Shown: one piece after another, positions 23,325 to 36,152 of the stretch | Layout: each line of letters starts with the position of its first letter | Position numbering within the stretch: position 1 is the first letter of the stretch | Assembly: GCA_964019165.1 (NCBI GenBank) | Contig: OZ025282.1 | Span: 14,392,229-14,456,228 of the forward strand | Reading direction: 5' to 3' | Length of the DNA: 64,000 nucleotides | DNA from: Mastigias papua | Taxonomy: Eukaryota; Cnidaria; Scyphozoa; Rhizostomeae; Mastigiidae | Position numbers and translations under genes: made by a program | The notes under the pieces: generated by a model | Told to the model about the DNA's origin: nothing | Databases searched by the model: none | Seen by the model: the letters and a program-made list of their open reading frames with translations, nothing else

Positions 23325-25504
23325 GGAAACAGTCATATTTCATTCAATTAAACTACACTTACAAATCTCACTATTACAAGGTAATTTGTAATTGGCTAGC
23401 CTGGGTTAGAATACATGAGAAAAATCGTAAATAACAAGTGTTATATAGAAAACAAACAAGACAAAAAAAAAGAAAAAGAAAACAGAGAAAATAAACATTA
23501 AAAGTAGAATAGATCACGGTTGTACCATGGTTTATTTCTGCAGCAGAAGATGTAGTAGGTTGTATGGATTGAAATTGTAGATAATTTAGAAATGAGAAAG
23601 CGTTTGTAGTGGTTATCAATAGAGAGGGAGTCACATTTCAAGAAACGAAAGACAAGAGTTTGCGTAAATCCAAAGAGAGCTCATGGTGAGGTTAACAACA
23701 GTGACAGATTTGTACTGACTTCTTAGATCTGAGACTAGTTGTGAGTGTTTCAAGTGCTTCTTTTCTGCATTGTTGCTTAGATTTGTCTCAAAACCAATCG
23801 TGAGTTCTAAAATGTAAAGACAGTTGTCCTTGGTATGTAGAAGTAGGTCAGGACGTAAATCATTTCCGGTTATGATTGAAGGTGAAGGGAAACCTGAAAT
23901 GTCCGCATACATTGAAGATCCTTCAACTACTTTTAAGGATGTGGCTAGAAAATTGAGTACAGAGTTGTGACGCCAAGTGTACCGACCTTGTTCAAGGTAA
24001 ACTTTGCAGCCTGCTACAACATGAAGTGAAGTTTCAGGAAGAAGACAAAATTGGCAGTCAGACAATTGGCTCAGCTTCCATAGATTAAGACTTTTGCGAG
24101 TAGGTAGAGCGTTATTGAGATATTTTATGGTAAAGTTGAAGATGTTTGTTGGTAGATTACTCTGTGCTAAAGACCAGATTCCATGCAGTTTTTTGAGTGA
24201 ATGATCCAACAAGAATGAAAGTAGGGCACCTTGAGATGGCAAATTGTGCATCAAGCGCTCTTTGTTGTCCAATTTAACTGCTTTCAGTACCTCTGTGGTA
24301 TTGCGATATATGTCATATTGCAGGTTTGTTCCATTACTAGTGTTTTTCCACAAGGTCTGAACATTAACATTAGGGGAAGATCGAAGTATATTGCGAGAGA
24401 CAGTTTGGCACTGAGTGAATTTGACAGAAGGCAGTTTAAGATCTAGACCAAATTGATTTTTAGTAAGGACTAAACTTGTCAATGTTGCACTGACAGGAAG
24501 GTCAAGCCATCGGCGAATATATTTGGATAAAAGGTTGTCAAGATTATCTGAGACCCAAGGTTTAGGTAGATCTGCAACAGTAAAATGCCATGAAACTTTG
24601 GACAGTACATATCTGTGGTAAACTAACAGTTTATTTTTTGGATGCAGAGGCAGATCATCGAGTCCTTTCATGAACGTGGAGAAGAGAGAAAGTAGTTGTG
24701 ACTTATGCATTTCATTACTCATGTCAAAATCAAAGAAGCGGCCAAGGTATTTAAAAGATTCACCATCTTTGACAGGAGGAACAATTTGTTTATCAATTAA
24801 AAGCTTAGGATGAAACTGAATGGATCTTGTTGAATACTTTCTAACACCAAAAGTGATACATTTATCAACCCGTATAACAAAAGTTGCCCATTGACACCAC
24901 CTTGTAAAGCAGTTAAGTAGAATTTGGTTCTCTTTTTCGCAGCTGGTAATAACAGCTGCATCATCAGCAAACTGAAACCAATGCACTGGCTGAAACATGC
25001 GATCAATTTCGTCATGGACAGAAGAACCGAGATGTTTATATTTTTTCAGCTTTGATAAACTGAATAAATGTGTTGACACAAAGATTACAAAGAAGATGGC
25101 TCAGGCAGTCTCCCTGAAGGACACCTCGGCGAACAGAGATAGAGGGGGTTTGAAATTCGTCTGTGATAATGGAAGTCTTGAAGTCCAAATATAAGCTGGA
25201 GATCAGGGCCTGTACATGGGAAGGTATGTGATGGTACGATAGTAGAGATGCAATTAAATTATGATGAACTTCTCCGAAAGCATTGTTTAAGATCTAACAG
25301 GGTTATTACGAGAGAGTGTTGTTTACTTCGAGCCTTGTTTATTACATGGCTCATAAAAGATGTGTGTTCTATTTTCCCAGAAATATTTGAAGTGAAGCCG
25401 TTCTGAATCTGATTTTCAATAAAATTGCTTTGTGTCAGAAAGTTAAAGATCGAATTTCTTATACATGATGTAAATACCTTCAATGGAACAGATTATAATG
25501 TTAT

Positions 25505-25506
<2 letters not shown>
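23325..25506 (-). mobile_element. Endonuclease-bearing non-LTR element M1 (5'-truncated)
   Basis: Minus-strand member of the M family (RT, Cys/His finger, restriction-like endonuclease). Its 5' edge lies at the (TAA)n tract starting 25,507, within the RT; its 3' end lies at (TAA)7. Confidence 0.85.
23631..25483 (-). pseudogene. M1 RT and restriction-like endonuclease
   Basis: The frame 25,079-23,631 holds HWFQFADDAAVITSCEKENQ (RT motif C, FADD), IRVDKCITFGVRK, SFKYLGRFFDF, a finger CQFCLLPETSLHVVAGC, then RPDLLLHTKDNCLYILELT, the R-PD...E-L-T core of a restriction-like endonuclease, and QYKSVTVVNLTMSSL. The upstream RT (FTSCIRNS, VITLLDLKQCF) is in another frame at 25,483-25,259, and a further frameshift lies near 25,030-25,080. 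Restriction-like endonucleases define the older non-LTR clades (R2, R4, NeSL, Hero). M is unlike elements A-E and looks R2/NeSL/Hero-like; I would not fix the clade by eye. Confidence 0.85.
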
Positions 25507-25543
<37 letters not shown>

Positions 25544-25570
25544 GTAATAATAATAATAATTTTTTTTTTA
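25507..25570. repeat. (TAA)n tract plus T-run: M1/M2 junction
   Basis: (TAA)n with one TAG unit to 25,560, then TTTTTTTTT, which is the poly(A) end of M2 read on the minus strand. Confidence 0.95.
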
Positions 25571-28500
25571 AAACTTCATTTCATCCATCAAGAATTTAAA
25601 AGTTACAACTATACATCTCACTAATTAACAGGCAATGTATAATTGGCATGTCTGCATAAAAAAAAACAAAAAAAAACGAAAAATAGAACAATAATATTAA
25701 AGTAACATACAATAACAGAACGAAAAAATAATGAAGAGAAAGACGAAAGAAGTAAGGTTAAAAAAAAAAAGAAGACGGCAAAAAAAGACAAAATTAAAAG
25801 TTTAATAGGTCGGGGTTTGTCCACGCCTTGTTTCTGCTGCAAAATACATAATACGTGCACCTCACTGCAATGTTCATGATCTTCTTAATGATTACGTTTT
25901 GTGTACTATTGTCGATGCCTAACTCTTTCATCATTTGTAACAAGGACTCAGATGAAGACTCAAGAATGCCAAGAGCGCCCATAGAAATATTTACGAAGTT
26001 GATTTCACGATATCGTGGTTGTAAGTCGAGCAAAAGAGGCCTATACTTAGTAGCTGCCATAAATTTCAATGTTTGTTTCAAATCCAACCGTTAATTCTAA
26101 GACATAAAGAGAATTATCTGGAGCAATCAAGGCAAGATCGGGCCGAAGAGAATCACCAGTGATAAGAGAAGGTGATGGGAAAAAAGGGAGATCAGCATAT
26201 ACGAGGCAATGCTGTATAGAAGAAAATGATTTAGCAATGAACAGTAAAACAGAATTGTGATGCCAGGTGTACCTGCAATCCTCTAGATAAGACCTGCAAC
26301 TTGATACAACATGCTGAAATGGTTCTGGATGGAGACAAAAGGAGCAAGATGGGGAATCGGAAAGAGACCATTTAAAAAGGTTCTTGCGAATTGCTAAAGT
26401 ATTATTAAGATACTTAATCATGAAATTGAAAATATTTTTCGGCATATTCTGTTGCACAGTTGACCATAGACCACGAGTTTTATGATTGGAGAGTTTAAGG
26501 ATAGAAGACATGATGAAACCTTGAGATGTTAATTCATGGTTGATGCGATTCTCGTGGTCCCTTTGGATGGCAGAGAGAACCTGCTTTGTAGTCTTGTATT
26601 GATCATATTGAATGTTTGAGCCCTTGCTGGTCGTTGCCCATAGAGAATTGATGTCAGGATTGGGAGAGGTTTTAAGAGCATTTCTAATGACTGTTTGGCA
26701 TTGAGTAAATTTTGTGGAAGGTAAAACAAGAGTGATTCCATACTTTGATCTCTGTAGGATAAGAGTACTTAAAGTTGAACTTATTGGAAGATCAAGCCAT
26801 TGCCTGACATACCTTGTAGCAATACTGTCCAGATTTTGGACTACCCATGTCTTACTAAGATCAGCAATGGTAAGATGCCAGGACAGTTTAGATAGCACAA
26901 ATTTATCATATATCAGCAGTTTATTCTTTCGATGGCAAGAAAGACTATCTATTCTCTTCATTAGGTCTTGGAGAAGATCAAGAGCTTCAAACATGTGGAT
27001 TTGATTATCCATAGCGTAATTGAAATGCCTACCAAGATATTTGAACGACTTGCCAATGTCAACAGTCGGAACATCGTCATGATTAATTATTAATTTAGGG
27101 AGGTATTGCGTAGATGAAGTAGATGACTTTTTTATTCCGAAGGTAGAACACTTATCGACCCTGATTTTCATATTAGCCCAAGCACACCATCTAGTGAAAT
27201 GGTTCAACAAAGTCTGGTTCTCGTTCTCAAGACCAGTTATGACAGCAGCATCATCAGCAAATTGAAACCAGTGAACTGGGTACAGTGAATTGATTGTAAA
27301 GCCAAGCTGCTTAAATTTCTGGTCGGAAATATAGTGAATAAACGTGTTGAAGCAAAGATTAAATGTTAGTGGGCTTAGGCAATCACCCTGGAGTATGCCC
27401 CGACCCACTGTGATGAATGGAGTTTGGAATGAGTGTGTGATGATGGATGTTTGAAAAGTTGAATAGAGACTAAGAATTAGGCGCCATATGTGGTCAGGGA
27501 TATGATGATATGTTAGGATTTCAGGAATGAGGTTGTGGTGGACTTCTCCGAAAGCATTTTTCAAATCGAGTAGAGTTACAACAAGTGATCTTTGTTTACT
27601 TCTCACATTATTGATAACATTGGCAAGCTGAGCAGTGTGTTCGAAAGTACCGGATAATTTGGGAAGAAATCCTTTTTGAATTTTATTCTCAATATATCCA
27701 TTTGCATTTAGAAACGCATACATTGAGTCGCGTATACAAGACGTAAATATCTTAAGTGGGACACTCTCAAGGGTGATAGGCCTAAAATTTACTGGATTCG
27801 AAGGGTCACCTTTCTTATGTATGAGGATAGTGCAGGCCTTTTTCCAAGCACGAGGAGTTTCTCCGGATTGCCAAATGATGTGAAATAATTCGACAAGGTA
27901 TGATCGAAGATATGGGCAACGTTTAAAGGGAATAATGGAGATTTTATCTAGTGGACAAGGGGAGCCGGAAGCTTTCATTCTACGAACAACCTTTGTGATT
28001 TGTTGGTATGGCGGAGAAGTTAAATCATATGGAATAGATGGCTGGGCAAGGGAAGGAATCCAGTTGGGAATTTTAAAGGACTGTAAAGGGTTGACGCTAC
28101 TAAAGAAAGCATGAAAAAACTGTGTGCAAGTAGAAGAATCGAAGGTTGGTGAAGGCAACATAGTTTGCTTGAAATTAGACTTGATGTAGCCCCAAAAATT
28201 TTTATGAATTTTTATATCATGCTCTGTACCTGACATTTCCGAATGAGACTTTTCTTGTAGTTTCAAACGTAAACATTTGGCTACATACTTGATTTCACTG
28301 AGTTGTGCGTGAGATGCCTTAAGGTTTCTGAGGGTTAATCTCAGCGCTGACTTAGACATATCCTTATATTTCTCAAACAAGACCGATCTAGAAGCATCTG
28401 ATAATCCACAATTGTCACGAAAATAGTCATAAATGATCAAATTCATTCTTTCAACTACTAATTCGACGTTTGATTTATCAATGGCGGATATTGGCATTGT

Positions 28501-29098
28501 GGCAGCAAAATAAGTGTTGGCTAATTTCCATTGATCATCGCTTTTTGGTAGCTTTATGCCAGGCTTAATATCAGGTAGTGAATCCCAATCAATGTCATTT
28601 AGATCTTGGCCTGTATCATTAATCTCTCTCTGCTCCAATATTTCAAAAGTTTCATTATTGAGGCTTTGGATAACACGGCAACTGCGTTGGTGCATTTTCA
28701 AACCGCGTAAACCGTTGCACTGCTTCCCACAGCAGCATTTAATTTTTGAGCAATTGCTTGCATCTGTAGTACTATCAATTACCATCGACAACGTGTTGTT
28801 CATTGAAGTATTACTATTACTTGATTGATTATCCGAATGTTCAGATGTTTTTAGTCTTTCCTTGCACCTCCAGGCGTGGCGGCCTAACGACTTAAATTCA
28901 CCTCCACAAAATGAACAGATCATAAATATAGTAAAAAATGCGATGAATCCCAAACGTATCATCTTCCACAATCAACCGTGTATTAAGCACCACTTTATAG
29001 CGATATAAAATATATATAAACCATTAGCAGACAACGAAAGATAGCAATAAATCACATAAGTCGTGCACAAAGCGTCATTCCATGCTTTGCTCTAATAA
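25561..29098 (-). mobile_element. Endonuclease-bearing non-LTR element M2, near full length
   Basis: Includes two N-terminal zinc fingers, RT, finger and endonuclease, and a 3' UTR ending in poly(A) joined to (ATT)n. The 5' edge carries TAATAATT next to the poly(A) tail of M3. Confidence 0.88.
25794..28962 (-). pseudogene. M2 polyprotein, one frameshift
   Basis: First ATG at 28,962-28,960. Two zinc fingers come first: CSFCGGEFKSLGRHAWRC and CCCGKQCNGLRGLKMHQRSC, usual DNA-recognition modules of R2-type proteins. RT motifs: FKRCPYLRSYLVELF, HKKGDPSNPVNFRPITLES, TLLDLKNAFGEVHHN (A), GRGILQGDCLSPLTFNL (B), HWFQFADDAAVITG (C). Finger: CSFCLHPEPFQHVVSSC. Endonuclease: LRPDLALIAPDNSLYVLELT. The open frame ends at 26,047, where a frameshift next to VGFETN separates it from the last 80-90 residues (26,060-25,794: VNISMGALGI...SRNKAWTNPDLLNF), which match M3. 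A single lesion in about 1,050 codons indicates a young insertion. Confidence 0.88.
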
Positions 29099-29099
29099 T

Positions 29100-29101
29100 T
29101 T

Positions 29102-29135
<34 letters not shown>
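29100..29135 (-). repeat. Poly(A) tail of M3 (poly-T on plus strand)
   Basis: About 32 T residues with one early G, marking the 3' end of M3 inserted beside M2's 5' edge. Confidence 0.95.
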
Positions 29136-29139
<4 letters not shown>

Positions 29140-29297
29140 TTCATATGTATATATCTGTTACTTACAATAATACACCTCGCATATAATTGGTAGTGTACCA
29201 TTGGCTAGTTTGTACTAAGCACATGAAAAATAATAAAAATAATAATTGACATGTAACATAACTCAAAGGTATAATAGCAGGAAAAGGAAGTGAATGT

Positions 29298-32108
29298 TCA
29301 GAAGTTCAGGAGTTCAGGGTTGTTCCATGATTTATTTCTTTGGCAGAAAATGTAGTACGTTGACCTAATGGCAATATTAATTGTTTTCATAATAATTCTT
29401 CGCTGTGTAACTTTGTCAAAACTCAGATCTTGGAGTAGAGAAAGAAAGGAATCACAGGAGGCGCCCATAACGCCGAGAGCACCCATGGAGACATTGATAA
29501 AAATAACTTTATTATAGGAAGAGGACAGGTCTTGAAGTAGTGGAGTATACTTATTGGCTTTCCTTACGCTATTAGCCTGAATATTTGTCTCGAAACCCAG
29601 TGTGAGTTCAAGAATGTAGAGCACTTTCTTGCCTGTGAGCAAAAGAAGATCAGGACGAAGGGAGTCGCCAGTTATCAAAGATGGGGACATAAAAGAGGGC
29701 AAATCGGCATATACTGAGATTTGGTTTAGAGATGAAAATGTATTAGCAAGGAAAAGAAGGACAGAGTTGTGGCGCCAAGTATATCTGCCATTCTCGAGGT
29801 ACCAATTACAACTTGATACCACGTGCTGCAGAGTTTCTGATTGAAGGCAGAATGAACATGCTGATGACTGAGAAATGGACCATTTGCAAAGATTTTTCCG
29901 AGTAGGTAAAGTGTTGTTGAGATATTTTATAGAAAAATTAAAGATATTTCTCGGCATGTTTTGTTGAACAATTGACCAAATGCTTGCTGTTCTTTGACAT
30001 GAATATTTCAGAATAGAGGAGATAACCAAGCCTTGAGAAAGGAGTGTATTTTTTATGCGATCTTCATGCTCGTGCTGTACAGCCTTCAAAACTTGTTTAG
30101 TATTCTGGAACTGGTCATACTGAAGATTAGTGCCATAGCTTGTATCCGCCCAAAGTGATTTGATGTCGGGATTTGGTGAGGACTTCAAGGCATTTCGTAT
30201 AATAGTTTGGCACTCAATAAACTTTGCTGAAGGGAGGATAAGATTTATGCCGTATCTAGATGTACTTAAGATTAAAGAGCTGAAAGTTGAGCATATAGGT
30301 AATTCTAGCCACTGCCTTACAAACCTAGAAACTACGCTGTCTAAATTTTCGACCACCCATGTCTTGCTAAGATCCGCAATGGTCAAGTGCCAAGAAAGTT
30401 TCGATAACACAAAACGATGGTAAAGAAGAAGTTTGTTTTTTGGGTGGCAGGGTAGGCAATCAATTTTGAGCATCAGATCCTTGATAGTGTCTAGAAGAAT
30501 CGACATATGATCACTGTTATCCATATGGAAATTGAAGTATCTACCAAGATATTTAAAGGGCATGTTTTTTCCAACAGTTGGAACCAAAGAACTATTTAGA
30601 ATCAGCTTGGGAAAGTACTGAATTGAAGAGGTGGCTGCTTTCTTTATCCCAAATGTGAGGCATTTATCAACCCTAATAATCATACCTGCCCAGTTGCACC
30701 ACCGAGTGAAATGGTTTAGCAGAATTTGATTCTCGTTTTCTAGTCCAGTAATCACAGCAGCATCGTCGGCAAATTGAAACCAATGTATAGGGTAGAGCGA
30801 GTTTAAGCTAAAGCCGAATTGTTGGAATTTCTGTGCTGCGATATAGCGAATAAATGTATTGAAGCAAAGGTTAAAGGTGAGAGGGCTTAAGGAATCACCC
30901 TGTAGAACGCCACGACCAACCTTAATAAAAGGAGTTGTGAAATGCTGGGAGATAATGGAAGTGTAGAAATCTGAATAAAGACTATTGATGAGCCCTTGTA
31001 TTTGATCAGGAATGTGATGATATTTCAATACTGCTGGAATGAGATTATGGTGGACTTCCCCAAAAGCGTTTTTAAGATCAAGTAATGTGATAACTACAGA
31101 GCGCTGTTTTATTCTAGCTTTGTTGATTATCTGCGACATTTGAGCTGTGTGTTCGTACGTACCTGACAATTTAGGCATGAAACCCTTTTGAATGTGATGT
31201 TCAATGTATCCATTGGCTGATAGAAATGCAAACATGGAATCTCTCAAGCATGATGTGAATATTTTCAGCGGAGTGCTTTCTAGAGTAATGGGCCTAAAGT
31301 TAGCAGGGTCAGATTGGTCACCTTTTTTATGGATAAGCACTGTGCAAGCCTTCTTCCATTCGTTGGGGATTTCCCCAGACTGCCAGACAGTGCGAAAGAC
31401 TTCCGTCAAGTATGATCTGAGGTATGGACACCGTTTGAAAGGAATAATTGAAAGTTGATCGAGAGGGCAAGGAGAACCAGATGCTTTGATTCGTCGAACC
31501 ACTTTCGTAATTTGCTTATATGAAGGTGGAGAGAGATCAAATGGAGAAGTTGGAAGGGGAAGAGATGGAATCCAATCTGGAATTTGAAAATTCTTTGTGG
31601 TATTGAGAGAGCTAAAGAATTTAGAAAAGAAATCAGTGCACGTTGAAACGTCAAAAGAAGGTAATTTTACGGCACTCTTTTTGAAAATGTTTTTTACATA
31701 ACCCCAGAAGTTCACTCTAATCTTTTCATCGTCATTCCTATCACTATTTGCTGGTCTTGATTTGTTTAGCCTGTTCCTCAGAAGGTGCGAGACATACCGA
31801 ATCTCAGCAATATCAGCTCCGCTGTTTTTTAGTTGTTTAAGACAAGACTTAAGTTTGTAGTTTGAGTAGCCATTATATTTAATATCCAAATCAGCGTTTT
31901 TAGTAGAATTTACCACTCCAAACTCTTGCTCGAAATAACTGTAGATAACGTTATTCATGTTGCTAATAATAGTAGGGAGATTGTATGTTGTGATTTCAGC
32001 TATTGGCAATGCAGCTGTAAAGTAGTCGTTAGCAAGCTTCCACTGGTCAAAAGATTTTGGCAGTTTAACTCCAGCTTTAATCAAAACAATGTCATCTATA
32101 ACTGTATC

Positions 32109-32110
<2 letters not shown>
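29298..32110 (-). CDS. M3 RT and restriction-like endonuclease, open but N-truncated
   Basis: One uninterrupted frame of about 935 codons from the (TAA)n edge to the stop at 29,298. The first plausible residues (VIDDIVLIKAGVKLPKS) have no ATG; alignment with M2 shows that the zinc-finger region is missing. Domains: linker, RT with HKKGDQSDPANFRPITLES, VITLLDLKNAFGEVHHN (A), GRGVLQGDSLSPLTFNL (B), HWFQFADDAAVITG (C), then CSFCLQSETLQHVVSSC finger, LRPDLLLLTGKKVLYILELT endonuclease core, and a conserved end SRNK/QRNKSWNNPELLNF. No lesion in the retained part, so it inserted recently, but without a start codon or promoter it is unlikely to be expressed on its own. Confidence 0.88.

Positions 32111-32161
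<51 letters not shown>
32111..32161. repeat. (TAA)17: head-to-head junction of M3 and element A
   Basis: 51 bp of pure TAA separating the 5' edge of M3 (minus) from the 5' end of A (plus). Confidence 0.97.
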
Positions 32162-32270
32162 GGTTCTAAAGACTGTTATAGCCGGGGTGGCTAAGGAAGA
32201 TGAGCACCTTATGCCTAAAAAATGCCCCAAATGGCATGCGCAATATATAGCCTCTGACAGTCCAGTCCAG

Positions 32271-32313
32271 CTCCTAGCCTTCACGTGGCAGAACCGTTTC
32301 GAACAGATAGGAG
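32271..32313 (+). promoter_or_regulatory. Leader hairpin of element A, CTCCTA/TAGGAG type
   Basis: CTCCTA (32,271-32,276) pairs with TAGGAG (32,308-32,313) around GCC...GGC. In element E the same place has CTCCTG/CAGGAG (47,913-47,918 with 47,950-47,955), a compensated change. Confidence 0.5.
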
Positions 32314-32363
32314 TAGGGCAAAAGGCGAGTATATGGCGCCTTCCAGAAAAACATTGCTCCTGG

Positions 32364-32401
32364 TAGACTGAGCTCGTAAGCCATGGTAGGCACTCAGTCT
32401 A
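32364..32401 (+). promoter_or_regulatory. UAG-stem leader hairpin, element A copy 1
   Basis: TAGACTGAG (32,364-32,372) pairs perfectly with CTCAGTCTA (32,393-32,401). The enclosed CTCGTAAGCCATGGTAGGCA has an inner GCC/GGC pair. Confidence 0.65.
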
Positions 32402-32432
32402 GGAGAAGGAAAACTCTAATTACAAACCAGAG

Positions 32433-32470
32433 TAGATGGAACTCTTTAGTCTTGGCTGACAGCTCATCTA
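32433..32470 (+). promoter_or_regulatory. UAG-stem leader hairpin, element A copy 2
   Basis: TAGATGG pairs with TCATCTA (six Watson-Crick pairs plus one G-U). The enclosed ACTCTTTAGTCTTGG carries the inner GTC/GAC pair. It ends 65 nt before the start codon. Confidence 0.65.
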
Positions 32471-32535
32471 GTTGATGGTGTCACAAATAGAAACACCCAG
32501 GAAGGAAAACCTGTATAACCAACCTACCATTGAAT

Positions 32536-35500
32536 ATGGAAAATTATCACAGAAAATCATCCCGCATCGCTCGTCGCGCGGTCAAACAAGGAGCGCGTCC
32601 CTCAATGGTGAACCAGGTTGAGGTCGAAAAATGTACTATTGGAACAAATTCCTCCAACCTCCAGGCTCTAGAGAGTTTCCAAGATGAGAATACAACTCAA
32701 ATAGGCCCTCTAGATAGCAGAAGTACAAACCAGATATTAAAGAAACCAAGACAGAAATGGACAAAGGAGGAATACAAACAAGTTATGATAGCTTATTACA
32801 AGGCACTTGAACAGCTTTCTAACAAGAATACCACCAATCGTGCATATGAGATTTGGAGGAAGGATAATGTTGATAATAGAGCCAATATTGATGCAAGCAA
32901 ACTATCAAATGTAAGAAGAGATATAATAAAGAATAAACGATTAACAGATATGGAACTAGAAAGAATATGATTAGATGTTAGAAAACAACAGCAACCGCCA
33001 ATTGCAACAGTCGTCGATAACAGTACAAATTTAGTTAATGTGGCAAGAGAGGACGGTAGTATGCCATGCATCATTGAGGAAAATGTCGAAAACGTGCCCC
33101 ATTCAGGACAAAATGAAGTGCAGAAATTAGTATTAGACATGATTAACCAAATATTAGAGAAGTGGGTGGAAGTGAAATTCATGGAAATAGGAGACAGAGC
33201 TAAGCTACCGAATATAAATATAGATCTTAAAGCTAAAGAATTACTCAAGATAGCAAATGAAGCTCTTTCAACAATAAAACAAGCATATCAGTTAGGTATT
33301 ACAGAAATCAATGAATTAATATACGCTACGGCTACTGTTGTAACAGAAAGGAAAGGAGTCAAAGTAAAAAAGCAGAGAAAACCAAACAGAAGACAACCTG
33401 CATGGAAAGAAAGAATTGAAAAGGAAATTAATAGCATGCGAGGTGATCTGTCGATGCTCACAGAGTTAACACGAGATAGTAGAATAAGTGAGAGAAAAAA
33501 GAGAAAAATAATGAGAAGATGCAAAATAAAAGAGGAGCGAGACATTAATACCGAAAAAGAAAAGTTGAAGCAAAAGATTCAGGCAAAGGCACAAAGATTA
33601 AAGCGATTTGATAAAAGAAGCAGGCAGTTTAGGCAAAACAAATTGTTTAAAACTAATCCAAAATTATTCTATAGAGAACTGGGAAATAAAAAATTGACGA
33701 TAAATGATCCACCATCTGCTGATGAGGTTGAAAAATTTTGGAAATCAATTTTAGAAGATGATAAACATCATAATGAAGAAGCTGGATGGATTAAAGAACA
33801 AGAAGACAAGTATAGGTACTTAGCTGAACAAGAATGGACAGATATAACTAATGACGAAATTACTTTGGCAATTAGAAAGACAAGTAACTGGAAATCCCCT
33901 GGTATAGACAATGTGCCAAACTTCTGGTTGAAGAATTGTGAAGCCCTACATGAAGATATAGCAAGGTGCTATAATAAGATGGTAAGGGAACCAGAAGAGA
34001 CACCAACATGGCTAACGAAGGGAGTAACATATTTGTTACCTAAAATTCAGGAAACAAAAGTTCCAAAAACTATAGACCGATTACGTGTTTACCAACCCTC
34101 TACAAAATACTAACATCAATCATAGCAGAAAGAACTTACAACCATTTAGAAGAAAGTAATTTATTGCCAGCTGAACAAAAAGGATGTAGAAAAGGCTCAT
34201 ATGGCTGTAAAGACCAACTTCTCATAAATAAATCGATTCTCGAAGATTGTGAGAGTAAAAGAAAGAATTTAAGTACCTCTTGGATAGATTATAGGAAAGC
34301 ATTTGACAGTGTACCTCATAGCTGGATCATAAAGACAATGCAAATTTATAGACTGTGCCCAACTCTAATAAATTATATTACATACAGCATGAGCACATGG
34401 CAAACAACAATGACACTTACCTACTCCTCTGGTTCTATCGTAACAAACCCTATTCGAATTAAAACGGGGATATTTCAGGGCGACTCATTGTCTCCACTTC
34501 TATTCTGCATGTCTCTTGCACCCCTTAGCAATCTACTAAACGCTACAGAATTTGGATATGACATGAATAAAGAACGAGTGAATCACCTGCTTTACATGGA
34601 TGATTTGAAACTGTACTCGAAAAATGACAAACAACTAGAAGGACTGCTTAACACTGTCAAGATATTTAGCGACGACATTGAAATGCAGTTCGGATTAGAC
34701 AAGTGTGCTAAAGCATCTTTTAAGAAAGGGAAATTGACAAAGACTACCAATGTACAACTTGATGACACATGTGTTATTCAGGAGCATGCTGAAGAAGGTA
34801 CTTATGAGTACTTAGGTATAGACGAAGGTAATGGTATTAAACACGCTGCAACGAAAGAAAAGGTTAGGAAAGAATATTTTCGCCGAATTAAGATGATTCT
34901 GAAAAGTGAACTGAATTCATGTAATAAAATCACCGCTATTAACGCCTTAGCAATCCCAGTGGTATCATATAGCCTTAATGTGATTAATTGGCAGATGAAA
35001 GAAATCAGGAAAATGGATGCAAAGACAAGAAAACTAATGACGATGTATAGGATGAACCACCCTAAAGCAGATGTTGATAGGATATACCTCCCCAGGAAGG
35101 AAGGTGGAAGAGGGCTGATGCAATTAGAGTACACATACAAGATTAGCGTAATTGGTTTAGACATGTACTTGGAAAAAACGAAAGACAGACTATTGAGACA
35201 GGTATACACACATGACACAAATAAGATATTATATTCGATTCATAAAGATGCAAGTAAGTTCAGACAAGATATACAGCTACAAGTCAATGTTAATGAGAAT
35301 CAGGAGACAACGCCAATCGCAAAGAGAGTTAAATCATTAAAGAAGGATGTAAAGTTACAAATTTTGACCAATCTTAAGGAAAGGTGGAAAGGAAAGCCCC
35401 TACACGGACAGTACCCGGAGAAAGTTGATAAGGCAGATGTTGACAAAGAACTGACCCACAGATGGTTGCAGAGCTCAGGATTGAAATCAGAGACTGAAGG

Positions 35501-36152
35501 TTTGATAATAGCTGCACAGGATCAAAGTTTAGCAACAAGGTACTATCAACATAGAATTATCAAGAATGGAATTGATCCAAAATGCCGACTATGCCATGAA
35601 TTCGACGAGAGTGTTGAACACATTGTATCTGGTTGTCCTGTTTTAGCCAAGAAGGAATATTTAGAACGACATGATAAAGCACTTAGTTATGTTCACTGGA
35701 ATATATGTAAATATTATCAAATAGACGTCCCTAATAAATGGTATGATCATAAGCCAGAAAAAGTTGTTGAAGGGAAAGATGCAACAATACTATGGGATAT
35801 GCCTATTATCACAGACAAGGAAATCAAAGCAAACAGGCCAGACATTGTAATTAAAGAGAAACCTACAACTATGTGCATGTTAATTGATATGGCTGTACCA
35901 TCAGATCGAAATATTGCGGCAAAAGAAGTTGAAAAGATTTCAAAATACAAAGATCTTGAAATAGAAGTTAGTAGGATGTGGAAAACAAAAACAACTGTCA
36001 CCCCTCTGGTAATTGGAGCATTGGGAATAATACGAAAGGGAGTAAATCGATATATTGAGAGAATACCTGGTAACATCAAGGTCGAGGAACTGCAGAAAAT
36101 TGTTCTACTTGGAACTGCTCACATACTAAGAAGAACTCTCTCAATAACTTAG
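32536..36152 (+). pseudogene. Element A polyprotein (Myb, RT, endonuclease), two lesions
   Basis: Start at the ATG at 32,536. Domains: basic N-terminus (SSRIARRAVKQGARPS), Myb-like QKWTKEEYKQVMIAYYKALE...LSNVRRDIIKNKRL, a long charged linker, RT with NWKSPGIDNVPNFWLKN, EQKGCRKGSYGCKDQLL, SWIDYRKAFDSVPHSWI (A), TGIFQGDSLSPLLFC (B), LLYMDDLKLYSKN (C); finger CRLCHEFDESVEHIVSGC; endonuclease RPDIVIKEKPTTMCMLIDMA with downstream KISKYKDLEIE. Lesions: in-frame TGA at 32,968-32,970, and a 1-nt loss in the A-run at 34,065-34,069. The coding part after 34,079 is open to the TAG at 36,150. Closest relative in the window is D. Confidence 0.9.

Larger units (their letters stand above)
29100..32110 (-). 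mobile_element. Endonuclease-bearing non-LTR element M3 (5'-truncated)
   Basis: Poly(A)-tailed element whose 5' edge is the (TAA)17 tract at 32,111. It lacks the N-terminal zinc fingers present in M2. Confidence 0.9.

Noticed and set aside
29100..29135. Poly-T as RNA polymerase III terminator
   Set aside because: It is the poly(A) tail of M3 read from the other strand; no A/B-box promoter was found.
34802..35218. Antisense reading frames inside elements A-E, M1-M3 and N1-N2
   Set aside because: They mirror the codon structure of the sense polyproteins and have no domain of their own.
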